NCBI GenBank assembly: GCA_002371615.1
Contig: DFGA01000060.1
Location: forward strand, 1-30,011
Direction of reading: 5' to 3'
Length of the DNA: 30,011 bases
DNA from: Lachnospiraceae bacterium UBA3762
GTDB taxonomy: Bacteria > Bacillota > Clostridia > Lachnospirales > Lachnospiraceae
Shown: positions 7,560-14,314 of the stretch, in pieces
Position numbering within the stretch: position 1 is the first letter of the stretch
Layout: each line of letters begins with the position of its first letter
Notes under the pieces: model-generated
The model's database searches: none
The model's input: only the letters and a program-made list of their open reading frames with translations
What the model was told of the DNA's origin: nothing
Program-made: the position numbers and the translations under genes

Positions 7560-8141
7560 ATGAAAATCACGGGATCGTACAATCAATATGAGCTGAATAA
7601 TATGAAATCAACAGGCAGTAAGCCTAAGACAGAAAAGGAATACGCCAACTATCTGATGAAGAAGTATCCGTGCCTGTCTCCGGGAAAGAATTCTGTTGTG
7701 TCTGTAACGAGCGGATTGTTGCGTAAAGCGATGTCTGATGAAAAGACAGGTGAGTGGCTGGAGAGAGAACTGTCAAAGGCTCCAGATTATATCAAACAGG
7801 CTCAACAGTCAGCAATTGCTCATGGCTCAACCTTGAAGTTCTGTTCTATTGAGTTCGGCGAAGAATACACTACAATGACAGTATGCGGTGTGACAGATGG
7901 TGGCGGAACGGATCCAGACATTGATGAATGGCTTGAGAAGGTTAAGAAGAAAAGGGGTGAACGAAAAGCCGAGGAAAAGAAACAGGAAGAAGAACGCGCA
8001 GAGGTTCGCCGACAGGAAACAGAAACATATAAGATGGAACTAAAGGGCAGGGATCTTGAAGATCTAACAAGACAGTTCGCTATGAATCTGACAACACAAG
8101 CCTCAACGCTTTCGAACGGTTCAATTGATATAAAAGCGTGA
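7560..8141 (+). CDS. Conserved hypothetical protein, possibly DUF6033-like
   Basis: This 193-residue protein starts at the ATG at 7560, 7 nt after GAGGG and 14 nt after the previous stop, so it is in the same operon. It begins MKITGSYNQYELNNMKSTGS, then EYANYLMKKYPCLSPGKNSVVSVTSGLL, where a pattern of Y-x-x-L-x-x-K-[FY]-P followed by strands fits, from memory, the DUF6033 family of Lachnospiraceae. A globular region with a CSIEFGEEYTTMTVCGV strand pair (about 93-115) precedes a basic/acidic helix (about 125-165) and a hydroxyl-rich tail. There is no signal peptide. Function unknown. It is the last gene before a fresh sigma-28-like promoter. Confidence 0.6.
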   Translation: MKITGSYNQYELNNMKSTGSKPKTEKEYANYLMKKYPCLSPGKNSVVSVTSGLLRKAMSDEKTGEWLERELSKAPDYIKQAQQSAIAHGSTLKFCSIEFGEEYTTMTVCGVTDGGGTDPDIDEWLEKVKKKRGERKAEEKKQEEERAEVRRQETETYKMELKGRDLEDLTRQFAMNLTTQASTLSNGSIDIKA

Positions 8142-8152
8142 TCATTTCAATG

Positions 8153-8180
8153 TAAACAATTATCTTCAAAATGCCGATAT
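8153..8180 (+). promoter_or_regulatory. Sigma-28/SigD-type flagellar promoter
   Basis: TAAA (8153-8156), 16 bp, GCCGATAT (8173-8180). The -10 is a perfect match to the Bacillus SigD consensus GCCGATAT, and the -35 TAAA core is perfect. It lies 74 bp before the 8254 start, with no LytTR repeat nearby. Confidence 0.75.
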
Positions 8181-8207
8181 ATATTTAAGATAAGTGATAA
8201 TGTCGCC

Positions 8208-8252
8208 TGATCAGAAAAGGAGTTCGGATCAGTATTGTCAAGGAGGATGACA
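8208..8252 (+). promoter_or_regulatory. AAGGAG-loop hairpin plus Shine-Dalgarno hairpin before the 8254 gene
   Basis: TGATCAGAA (8208-8216) pairs with TTCGGATCA (8223-8231) with one mismatch around the loop AAGGAG. TGTC (8236-8239) pairs with GACA (8249-8252) around AAGGAGGAT, the ribosome site of the ATG at 8254. The pair of structures is repeated almost exactly before 9006. Confidence 0.55.
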
Positions 8253-8253
8253 C

Positions 8254-8907
8254 ATGAGCGGGATAAATGCGGTTAATAACGGTAAATCCGGTGAATTTCT
8301 ACAGGGAATTCAGACGACAATAAAGGAAAAACTGAATAATGCTATTGAAGAAGGAGCATTCTCCAACGCATTTGATGAAGGAGTAGCTGCAACCCTTTCA
8401 ATATCGTCATCCGGGATCGCTCAGGCTAGTCGGGCAGAAAGAGAAGATATCATCCGACAATCTATAGTCCAGCTGGATGGCGGGTATAGAAAGTTTAATC
8501 TTACAGATGAAGAAGCCTGTATTCTCAAGAGTTTCCGGTTGGAAGAATACTATGATATCCGGAATAGAATGAAGAATGAGGATATCAATGCATATAATGA
8601 TCTGTTAAAGTCTGAAGAGATCGCCGACAAGAATTCCGACCTGAGCGAAAAGTTTAAAGTATATGCAAAAGCATATAACTGGGCTTACGGGGATGTTTTT
8701 GACAGAATCCATAAGGAGAATCTGGAAGTTGATATTTATGTAAGATCACCAGGAACGGAGGAAAATCATAACTATCAAATGAGAAATAACAGAACCTCAC
8801 TTATTATTTCCACGGATGAAATAAAACTCCTTCAGTCAAGAAACGACAACGATAAGAAAGCACAGGAGGAACTGTGGAATAGGATTCTGGAAAAGATCCG
8901 ATCATGA
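8254..8907 (+). CDS. Hypothetical island protein, signal-less
   Basis: This 217-residue protein starts 7 nt after AAGGAGG. It starts MSGINAVNNGKSGEFLQGIQ and is mostly helical and polar. It has no signal peptide, membrane helix or motif I recognise. A Tyr-rich middle (about 140-150, KVYAKAYNWAYGDVFDRI) and a C-terminal charged helix are visible. It is expressed from the sigma-28-like promoter at 8153-8180 and is followed after 98 bp by 9006, which shares the same type of leader. Function unknown. Confidence 0.6.
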   Translation: MSGINAVNNGKSGEFLQGIQTTIKEKLNNAIEEGAFSNAFDEGVAATLSISSSGIAQASRAEREDIIRQSIVQLDGGYRKFNLTDEEACILKSFRLEEYYDIRNRMKNEDINAYNDLLKSEEIADKNSDLSEKFKVYAKAYNWAYGDVFDRIHKENLEVDIYVRSPGTEENHNYQMRNNRTSLIISTDEIKLLQSRNDNDKKAQEELWNRILEKIRS

Positions 8908-8960
8908 GTTTGATGAAATGACAAGTCGGGATATATTAAAGGGAAGCATTAATATCACTT

Positions 8961-9004
8961 GATCCGAAAAGGAGTTCGGATCCATATGATCAAGGAGGAT
9001 ATCA
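8961..9004 (+). promoter_or_regulatory. AAGGAG-loop hairpin plus Shine-Dalgarno hairpin before the 9006 gene
   Basis: GATCCGAA (8961-8968) and TTCGGATC (8975-8982) form a perfect 8-bp stem around AAGGAG. TGAT (8987-8990) and ATCA (9001-9004) can close over the ribosome site AAGGAGG (8992-8998). Compared with the 8208 copy, the stem mismatch is repaired, so pairing is kept. Confidence 0.58.
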
Positions 9005-9005
9005 C

Positions 9006-9974
9006 ATGAAGGTCAATAACACATCCTTTTATATGGGCGATGGCGTATTTGGGACATCAAATACATTGGAGCGTTCAAACAATAATCCATCAAAATCATC
9101 CGGAATATCGATAAACGGCAGTTCGTTTGCCACGCAGAATGATCCAATTGCGGCCAAGCGGGAGGAAGCCCGTAAAAAGGCGATGAATATCATCGGGGAT
9201 GCTTTTGCCAATGACCGGAAGATCGATGAAGACCTTGATGCCAGAAGCGAACATATCAGAAAACTGAAAATCGTTCAGGGTGACGCAAGAAAAGCTGTAA
9301 ATGAAATAGAATCAGACAGGGCAGCCCTTCGTGATACATATGGAGTTGAGACTGACAGTACAGAAGAAAAGGAACTGATGCTTCTTGAAAAAGAGTTTCG
9401 GGCAAAACAGAAAGGTTCGGATGTATTTTTAAGCAAAGAAGATGCGGAAGAGATAGCCAAAATCAAGGCCCGCGGCCTTACTGAATACCAAAGCCGTTCC
9501 ATGGAAATGCTTGATTACGAGAAACCTTATCTTGATGCCATATATGAAGCCGGTCAGGGTATCGAGGAAGAGAATCTTACCATTGCTGCTATAAAACGGG
9601 AACTCCCCAAGAATACTGCGATGCTTAAGGCACAGGATAAAGCCGACGCCATAGAAAACGCAGCATCCAAAGAGATCATGGGAATGCTTGTGGATGAGGC
9701 GAAGGAACATATCGACGAAGAAGCCAAGGAGACAGAAGAAAAAGCTAAGGAGAAACAGGAGAAGGAAGAAGAACTCCAGGAGAAGATCGATGCCGCGAGG
9801 GAAAGACGTAAGGAAGAGGAAGAACTTACCGAAGACATTGTGGAATCGGCTCAGGATCTTAATGTTACAACAGCCAACATAAACGATGCCCAGAAAGACA
9901 TTAAAGATATGATGAATAAACTGGCACTCGTAGAAGAAGACATGAAGGGCGCTACTGTTGATGAAAGATCATAA
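9006..9974 (+). CDS. Long coiled-coil island protein
   Basis: This 322-residue protein starts 7 nt after AAGGAGG. The N terminus is Ser/Asn/Gly-rich without a signal peptide. Helical coiled coil runs from about 45 to 320, with a very charged Glu/Lys stretch at 230-275. Residues about 167-198 (YEKPYLDAIYEAGQGIEEEN and the next ten) are conserved in a fragment at 19810-19914, so this family has been duplicated in the island. Function unknown; composition and length suggest a rod-like structural or chaperone-like protein. It is the last gene before the terminator at 10014. Confidence 0.65.
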   Translation: MKVNNTSFYMGDGVFGTSNTLERSNNNPSKSSGISINGSSFATQNDPIAAKREEARKKAMNIIGDAFANDRKIDEDLDARSEHIRKLKIVQGDARKAVNEIESDRAALRDTYGVETDSTEEKELMLLEKEFRAKQKGSDVFLSKEDAEEIAKIKARGLTEYQSRSMEMLDYEKPYLDAIYEAGQGIEEENLTIAAIKRELPKNTAMLKAQDKADAIENAASKEIMGMLVDEAKEHIDEEAKETEEKAKEKQEKEEELQEKIDAARERRKEEEELTEDIVESAQDLNVTTANINDAQKDIKDMMNKLALVEEDMKGATVDERS

Positions 9975-10013
9975 TGAATATTGATTGGTACTGCCATTCA
10001 ATATAGATTGGTT

Positions 10014-10041
10014 GGGTCACGGAAAGCGTGGCCCGATTTTT
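10014..10041 (+). terminator. Intrinsic terminator after the 4779-9974 gene block
   Basis: GGGTCACG (10014-10021) pairs with CGTGGCCC (10027-10034) with one G-U pair, followed by a T-run (10037-10041). It closes the first half of the island. Confidence 0.8.
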
Positions 10042-10046
10042 GATTA

Positions 10047-10116
10047 TAGTCGTTTTATGTCATATGATAGTCGATTTTTGAAATAAGTATAAATATGGGA
10101 TGAAATTGGTCGATAG
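10047..10116 (+). promoter_or_regulatory. LytTR-type direct repeat (set B) and sigma-28-like promoter of the orphan regulator
   Basis: TAGTCG at 10047-10052 and 10068-10073, 21 bp apart, inside the longer pattern ATAGTCGTTTTATGTCATAT. Downstream a TAAA (10090-10093) is followed after 15 bp by GTCGATAG (10109-10116), close to the SigD -10. The distance from the first repeat to the -10 (57 bp) is the same as in the 10983 copy. It differs from the TTCACGT sites, so a second specificity is implied, most simply the LytTR protein encoded next. Confidence 0.62.
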
Positions 10117-10163
10117 ATATTTCAGATGAAATATTTCTATAAGTGAATAAAGAATCTGCAAGG

Positions 10164-10216
10164 AAAGCACCCCAGATGATCCATGGAGAGGATCATAAGC
10201 ATAATGAGGTGCTTTT
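10164..10216 (+). promoter_or_regulatory. Leader terminator with embedded ATGGAGA-loop hairpin before the orphan LytTR gene
   Basis: The outer stem AAAGCACC (10164-10171) and GGTGCTTT (10208-10215) runs into a T-rich tract. Inside it lies a perfect 7-bp hairpin, ATGATCC (10176-10182) and GGATCAT (10190-10196), with loop ATGGAGA. The element sits between the promoter at 10109 and the start at 10273, so transcription can be attenuated. Confidence 0.55.
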
Positions 10217-10272
10217 ACTTTTTAACAGGGGGGAGTAGTAAGCCGGCAAGGGGAAACCGGAAGAAAAAACTT

Positions 10273-10980
10273 ATGATAATTTGGATCTGTGACAGGGAGA
10301 AAAGTGATATCGATGAGTTGAAAAGCCTGATCGAATGTTACAAAAAGGAAAAAGATATAGGGAATGTTGAAGTAAGGGTGTTTGATGATGCCGCAGATCT
10401 TATACAGGAAATGATTGAGGGTGATGTTGCAGATATTATTATTTTGGACGCAATGATAGCGGAAAATGGAACCGAGGATCTTCTGAAAAGAATACGAACC
10501 AGGAATTCCGATTCAAAAGTTATTCTGCTTATTTCTGAAATGAGACATGTTCTTGACGGATATCAGATGAAAACAGATTGGATTCTATTAAAAGAAAACC
10601 CCTCTGACAGGTTTTTCGAGTGTATGGACAGGCTGTGTTCAGACATCCGAGAGAAGAGAAAAATTCTTTCCCTGTCATGTGTAGAGGGAGATTTTGTTTT
10701 CAGCCGATCGAAAATACTGTTTATAGAGAGTGAAGGTCATCGATGTACAATTCATGAATTGAATGGAGATTATCACATATACCGACGCCTGGATGAACTC
10801 GAAGAGAGAATAGGTTCACCGTATTTTATTCGAATCCATCAAAGTTATCTGGTCAATGTCAAATACATACAACGTATAAGCAATTACGAACTTACAATGG
10901 CAGATGGGTGTATCTTGCCGGTATCAAAGGCGAGATATAAACAGGTTCAGCGTGAATACGCAGAAAATAAAATGAATTGA
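10273..10980 (+). CDS. Orphan LytTR regulator with divergent receiver domain
   Basis: The frame is open from 10183, but the first 30 residues overlap the leader hairpin. I start at the ATG at 10273 (GGAAG 9 nt upstream), where the receiver fold begins (MIIWICDREKSDIDEL). The 235-residue product has a receiver (1-115) and LytTR domain (about 130-232: SKILFIESEGHRCTIHE, FIRIHQSYLVNVKYI, LPVSKARYKQ). The phosphoacceptor position D59 is present (IIILDAMIAENG), but the usual M-P-x-x-x-G after it is replaced by AMIAENG and the acidic pair is reduced to CD, so phosphorylation may be weak or absent. No kinase is next to it. It may be a downstream regulator fed by the first system or respond to another signal. 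The TAGTCG repeats flanking it are likely targets. Confidence 0.85.
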   Translation: MIIWICDREKSDIDELKSLIECYKKEKDIGNVEVRVFDDAADLIQEMIEGDVADIIILDAMIAENGTEDLLKRIRTRNSDSKVILLISEMRHVLDGYQMKTDWILLKENPSDRFFECMDRLCSDIREKRKILSLSCVEGDFVFSRSKILFIESEGHRCTIHELNGDYHIYRRLDELEERIGSPYFIRIHQSYLVNVKYIQRISNYELTMADGCILPVSKARYKQVQREYAENKMN

Positions 10981-10982
10981 TA

Positions 10983-11052
10983 TAGTCGTTTTATGCATTA
11001 TATGATCGATTCAGGACATTCCTATAATATGAATTGCGAAATGTGTCGATAA
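10983..11052 (+). promoter_or_regulatory. LytTR-type direct repeat (set B) and sigma-28-like promoter of the 11142 gene
   Basis: TAGTCG (10983-10988) is followed 20 bp later by TGATCG (11003-11008), in the same ATAGTCGTTTTATG context as at 10046. GTCGATAA (11045-11052) lies 57 bp after the first repeat and has a weak TAAT -35 (11025-11028, 16-bp spacer). Confidence 0.55.
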
Positions 11053-11084
11053 CTATATCAGATAATTGTATAAGCTAAGGATAG

Positions 11085-11126
11085 CGGCTGTGGTCAAAGG
11101 AATGAGCTTTGATGACAGTCTTTTTT
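11085..11126 (+). promoter_or_regulatory. Leader terminator with AAGGAA loop before the 11142 gene
   Basis: GGCTGT (11086-11091) pairs with ACAGTC (11115-11120), extended inside by TCAAAG (11094-11099) with CTTTGA (11107-11112), and a T6 run follows. The competing small hairpin TCA-AAGGAA-TGA (11094-11105) uses the same bases. The 19-nt segment GCTAAGGATAGCGGCTGTG (11074-11092) is identical at 11846-11864. Confidence 0.55.
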
Positions 11127-11141
11127 ATAAGTGGGGGTAGT

Positions 11142-11717
11142 ATGAACATTTTTTTTGAGAAACCTGAAGAACAGAAGATAACCAGCCAAAGGGAGCTGGT
11201 GGAGCATTTACTCAATAATTTCGTTGATGTTGATGAGATGTCGGAGGAAAATCGCAGAGAGATGGACGCCCGGATAATGGCAAAGCTTAAATTCGGCAAA
11301 AAGCTTTCGCAAAAGGAACTGGATTATCTTAGGAGAACAAACCCCATACTTTATGCTCAGGCAATGAGAGTACAGAGAATGGCGGAGGCACTCGAAGAAC
11401 AGCTTAAGCATGCGAGAAGCAAGGAGGAAGTTAACCAGATCTTTACTACTGCGTTGTCCGGTATATCCAAGAATGATCCTGACCGTGAATACCTTGTGGC
11501 TTCTTTCAATCGTATTTCTACAGAGTTTCGCAAATCTAAAATGTATAATAAGCTGCCGACCACCTTTGAGGAAGCACGGAAGAAAAAGAAACAGATAGAT
11601 CCGGATAAGGATCTGTTTAAGGAAGATAATGATGACAAAGACGGGTTTGATCTGAGCAGTTGGAGTCCTTTACGTGAGTTGTATGATCAGATGCCATCTT
11701 TTGTGGCTGGAGCGTGA
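11142..11717 (+). CDS. Conserved Lachnospiraceae hypothetical protein of the island
   Basis: The frame begins at 11109 inside the leader terminator. The ATG at 11142 after GGGGGT is the credible start, giving 191 residues (MNIFFEKPEEQKITSQREL). The protein is helical, charged and without signal peptide. The blocks KLKFGKKLSQKELDYLRRTN, PILYAQAMRVQRMAEALEEQ and KEEVNQIFTTALSGISKNDP are a recognisable set that recurs in uncharacterised proteins of Butyrivibrio-like genomes (memory, not a search). The C terminus is Lys/Asp-rich followed by WSPLRELYDQMP. Function unknown. It has its own set-B LytTR site and leader terminator, so it is a separate unit. Confidence 0.62.
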   Translation: MNIFFEKPEEQKITSQRELVEHLLNNFVDVDEMSEENRREMDARIMAKLKFGKKLSQKELDYLRRTNPILYAQAMRVQRMAEALEEQLKHARSKEEVNQIFTTALSGISKNDPDREYLVASFNRISTEFRKSKMYNKLPTTFEEARKKKKQIDPDKDLFKEDNDDKDGFDLSSWSPLRELYDQMPSFVAGA

Positions 11718-11753
11718 CGATTCTTTGTTGTTTTTGATGATTTATATGGATGA

Positions 11754-11824
11754 TAGTCGTTTTATGTCATATTATAGTCTGTTTATGCAGAGGGTGTTTA
11801 GTGGTTATACAGACACGACGATAA
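11754..11824 (+). promoter_or_regulatory. LytTR-type direct repeat (set B) and sigma-28-like promoter of the 11986 gene
   Basis: TAGTCG (11754-11759) and TAGTCT (11775-11780) are 21 bp apart, again within ATAGTCGTTTTATGTCATAT-like sequence. GACGATAA (11817-11824) follows 58 bp after the first repeat. The -35 is poor (TTTA or TTAG), as at the other LytTR-dependent promoters. Confidence 0.57.
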
Positions 11825-11855
11825 AACTTTCAGATCAATATAAGAGCTAAGGATA

Positions 11856-11900
11856 GCGGCTGTGTTCAAAGGAGTGAACCTTGATCACGGTCGTTTTTTT
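11856..11900 (+). promoter_or_regulatory. Leader terminator with embedded AAGGAG-loop hairpin before the 11986 gene
   Basis: GCGGCTGTG (11856-11864) pairs with CACGGTCGT (11886-11894), followed by a T7 run. The perfect small hairpin GTTCA-AAGGAG-TGAAC (11864-11879) lies inside. An alternative inner pairing, TCAAAGG with CCTTGA, would extend the terminator and destroy the AAGGAG loop. A further hairpin CCGCTC/GAGCGG lies downstream around 11920-11943. Confidence 0.57.
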
Positions 11901-11985
11901 GTAATCAAAAATAAGATACCGCTCGGACCTTTCCGGAGAGCGGTGCGGCTCTGACTGACAGATGAGTCGCGGAAAGGGGGACAAT

Positions 11986-14172
11986 ATGTCATTTGCAGTA
12001 CAAACAAGTTTTAATCAAACGTATCAGTATGGGAGCTTTGGCTCTAAATCTAATCGTGGAGAGGATTCTATAGGAAGAGAATTCATGGGAAGCGCTACTT
12101 CACGAACCACTTCATCTGATAAGGGTGAAAATATCGGCGTTATGACGATTGGTAACATAGGGTATATTGCCAAATATGCGGACTCATCGACAGAAGAAGA
12201 TCCTATCATCAAAGTCGGAGATTATGAGGTCAGGGTAAATGATGTTGATCCGCATAATGCTACTAAGGTAGAGATGTTTGCCCTGATGAGCTATATGGAT
12301 GATAAAGGTCTCATCGAGAACACCGGCATGAAATCATTCGGAAAAATGACTGCGTATGGGGCACAGGCGGAATATAACGGATTTTGTAGTGATCTATCCG
12401 ATCCTGAGCTGGCATGGACAAAGAACAGAGACTGGACAGCGATACTGCAAAACGCAAAAGAAACATTTTTTGGTATTCCGCAGGCATATAATCAAGGGCT
12501 TAACTGCGAGAACATTGTTGCCGGACTTGAGCGTTGGGCAGAGACAAGGCGTGAAAATGGCGAGAATATAATCACAGAGGTATCCGGTGAGAGTGAAGTG
12601 TCAAGTGATATGGATGCCACATGTATTCCGATTATTCGCAAAGGATATGGCGATACGGCCGCATACACCAGGTGTAATACAGCCAATATCAAGACTAAGG
12701 AAGCCTATGCACAGCATGATTCCAGCGGAGAAGTGATTTTCTCTTACAGGGAGACAGAGCAGTCATTCAATATCATCATCAATTCTGATGGTAAGGATAA
12801 AACATACACGATAACCGGCATTGACGAAAACGGTGAGGAGTTCGAAAGAGCATTTGATCCATACGATCTGGATACTAAAGATATGGATTACCCCGAGTTT
12901 GCGGCTATGTGCATGTACATCAGACAGACGGATGAAACGGCAGATCTGATAGCAAGTAGCTATTTTACAGATACAAGTTATTTTGACGGTATATTTGACA
13001 GAGGTGATCGTGTCGGTCTGTTAGGGCAGTATGCCGAAGAATATGGTGATTCGGAACCTTCACTTGCAGATCTAGCGAATAAGATATTTGAAGCAATAAA
13101 TATATTTTTTGACAGGATAATGAGGGGGAGCGGATTTTCTGATGATGCATTTTCACTCTTATTTGCGGATCTTGATGATATCGAGACGCAGGAAAAGATC
13201 AGCGCACTCAAAAACGGATATACCTATTTTGACAACACAACCGATCCGGTATCCGAAACAATTGTTTCAAAACACAATCAGTATACGGATCCTGATACCG
13301 GGGAGATTGTTCCTGTGAATGTAAAATACATCACAGCTTATACGGAGCAGGGGATTTCATGTAAGGAAATATCCGATGTTGGGGGAAAAATATCGCAGAG
13401 GGATTTATGGAGTCTTTTGTATGATTCTCCGGACAGTTATGAAAAGGTTCAGGAGTTCTTAAAGAGTTTTTCGAAGGATCAGAATCTAACATTTGCTCCA
13501 CAGGAGAAGTTCTGGAAGGATTTCATGAAGGAGGATTTTGATATTGACGGATTCCGTGCATATTACGATTCCACCGATAACGGAAGGATAAATGTTGAGA
13601 AGGCCTTACAGGAGGGTAAGAAGCTGGGAGACGTCCTGACTGAGCCTTATGCTGAATATATCAACAACACTCATTTTATCGGCAAGGTATTTACGGAGCA
13701 GGAAATGTGGGATAACTGGAATGCTCAAATTGAAGCTAACCAAAGGGCTTTGGGCATAACCAGTACAGGAGATAAAACATCCACAGATTCCGGGGATAGG
13801 GTTCGTGCTATGAGAGAACAGGCATTTTTAAATATTGGAAAGAATGCTTCGGAGACCGTAAAAAAAGCCTGGCTGGATGCCGCAGATGAAATCGGAATGG
13901 ACGGACAGGGATTTTCAGCCGCCGGAACACTTGATCATATCCCACAATTTATGATACAGCGGTTTATCCGGCAGTATAACGGATATGATCCGGATGATGT
14001 TCTGGGAGGTTCTATCGGTTCGGCTTTACAGGCAGCTCAGGATGCCATATATTCTCTTGAACACCCCCTTGAGCCGGGTATGACAAGGAGTTCAAAGGTG
14101 ATTGCGGCGAGAGAGAAGGAGAGAGCTTTCTATGAGCGTTTTATAGAAAAACTTATGGGAATGAGCGCGTAA
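11986..14172 (+). CDS. Large (728-residue) island protein, paralogue of the 18552 product
   Basis: An upstream ATG at 11962 exists, but the strong GAAAGGGGG site precedes the ATG at 11986 (MSFAVQTSFNQTYQYGS), which I choose. The Ser/Gly/Gln-rich N terminus lacks a signal peptide. Residues about 231-327 (TANIKTKEAYAQ, GEVIFSYRETEQSFNI, FDPYDLD, MYIRQTDETADL) match residues about 65-160 of the 18552 product at well over half of positions, so this is a shared domain. The rest is mixed helix and strand, rich in Asp/Tyr, with no catalytic motif I can see. Such FDPY[DE][VL]D domains are frequent in large uncharacterised Lachnospiraceae proteins. It has its own LytTR-B promoter. It may be an exported structural protein or effector. 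Confidence 0.65.
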   Translation: MSFAVQTSFNQTYQYGSFGSKSNRGEDSIGREFMGSATSRTTSSDKGENIGVMTIGNIGYIAKYADSSTEEDPIIKVGDYEVRVNDVDPHNATKVEMFALMSYMDDKGLIENTGMKSFGKMTAYGAQAEYNGFCSDLSDPELAWTKNRDWTAILQNAKETFFGIPQAYNQGLNCENIVAGLERWAETRRENGENIITEVSGESEVSSDMDATCIPIIRKGYGDTAAYTRCNTANIKTKEAYAQHDSSGEVIFSYRETEQSFNIIINSDGKDKTYTITGIDENGEEFERAFDPYDLDTKDMDYPEFAAMCMYIRQTDETADLIASSYFTDTSYFDGIFDRGDRVGLLGQYAEEYGDSEPSLADLANKIFEAINIFFDRIMRGSGFSDDAFSLLFADLDDIETQEKISALKNGYTYFDNTTDPVSETIVSKHNQYTDPDTGEIVPVNVKYITAYTEQGISCKEISDVGGKISQRDLWSLLYDSPDSYEKVQEFLKSFSKDQNLTFAPQEKFWKDFMKEDFDIDGFRAYYDSTDNGRINVEKALQEGKKLGDVLTEPYAEYINNTHFIGKVFTEQEMWDNWNAQIEANQRALGITSTGDKTSTDSGDRVRAMREQAFLNIGKNASETVKKAWLDAADEIGMDGQGFSAAGTLDHIPQFMIQRFIRQYNGYDPDDVLGGSIGSALQAAQDAIYSLEHPLEPGMTRSSKVIAAREKERAFYERFIEKLMGMSA

Positions 14173-14222
14173 TAGAATTTCGCCAATATCTTTAAGTTGA
14201 AACGTAATAAGAGTTAAGGAAA

Positions 14223-14263
14223 GTGGCTGTGTTCAAAGGATTGAACTTTGAGCGCAGCTTTTT
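14223..14263 (+). promoter_or_regulatory. Leader terminator with embedded AAGGAT-loop hairpin before the 14315 gene
   Basis: GCTGTG (14226-14231) pairs with CGCAGC (14253-14258), then a T5 run. Inside is the perfect hairpin GTTCA-AAGGAT-TGAAC (14231-14246), competing with TTCAAAG/CTTTGAG pairing of the terminator. The text AAGTGGCTGTGTTCAAAGGA parallels the 11085 and 11856 leaders. A GCCAATAT at 14182-14189 may be a weak sigma-28 -10, but its -35 (TGAG) is poor. Confidence 0.55.
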
Positions 14264-14314
14264 CGTACCAAACAAAGCATAAACAGACAAAAAAAGACTG
14301 GAGGGTAATGATTT

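Noticed and set aside
9029..9838. Minus-strand Ser-rich reading frames opposite the coiled-coil genes
   Set aside because: Low-complexity shadows of Glu/Lys-rich coding sequence; no ribosome sites.
10183..10272. 30-residue N-terminal extension of the orphan LytTR protein
   Set aside because: It overlaps the leader hairpin, has no ribosome site and adds residues before the receiver's first strand.
10047..11780. CRISPR array from the repeated ATAGTCG segments
   Set aside because: Copies are 700-900 bp apart with genes between and lie in promoters; no array structure and no cas genes.
14162..14189. Sigma-28 promoter TGAG-N16-GCCAATAT before the 14315 gene
   Set aside because: The -35 is poor and the -10 has a mismatch at a key base; too weak to list as a feature.
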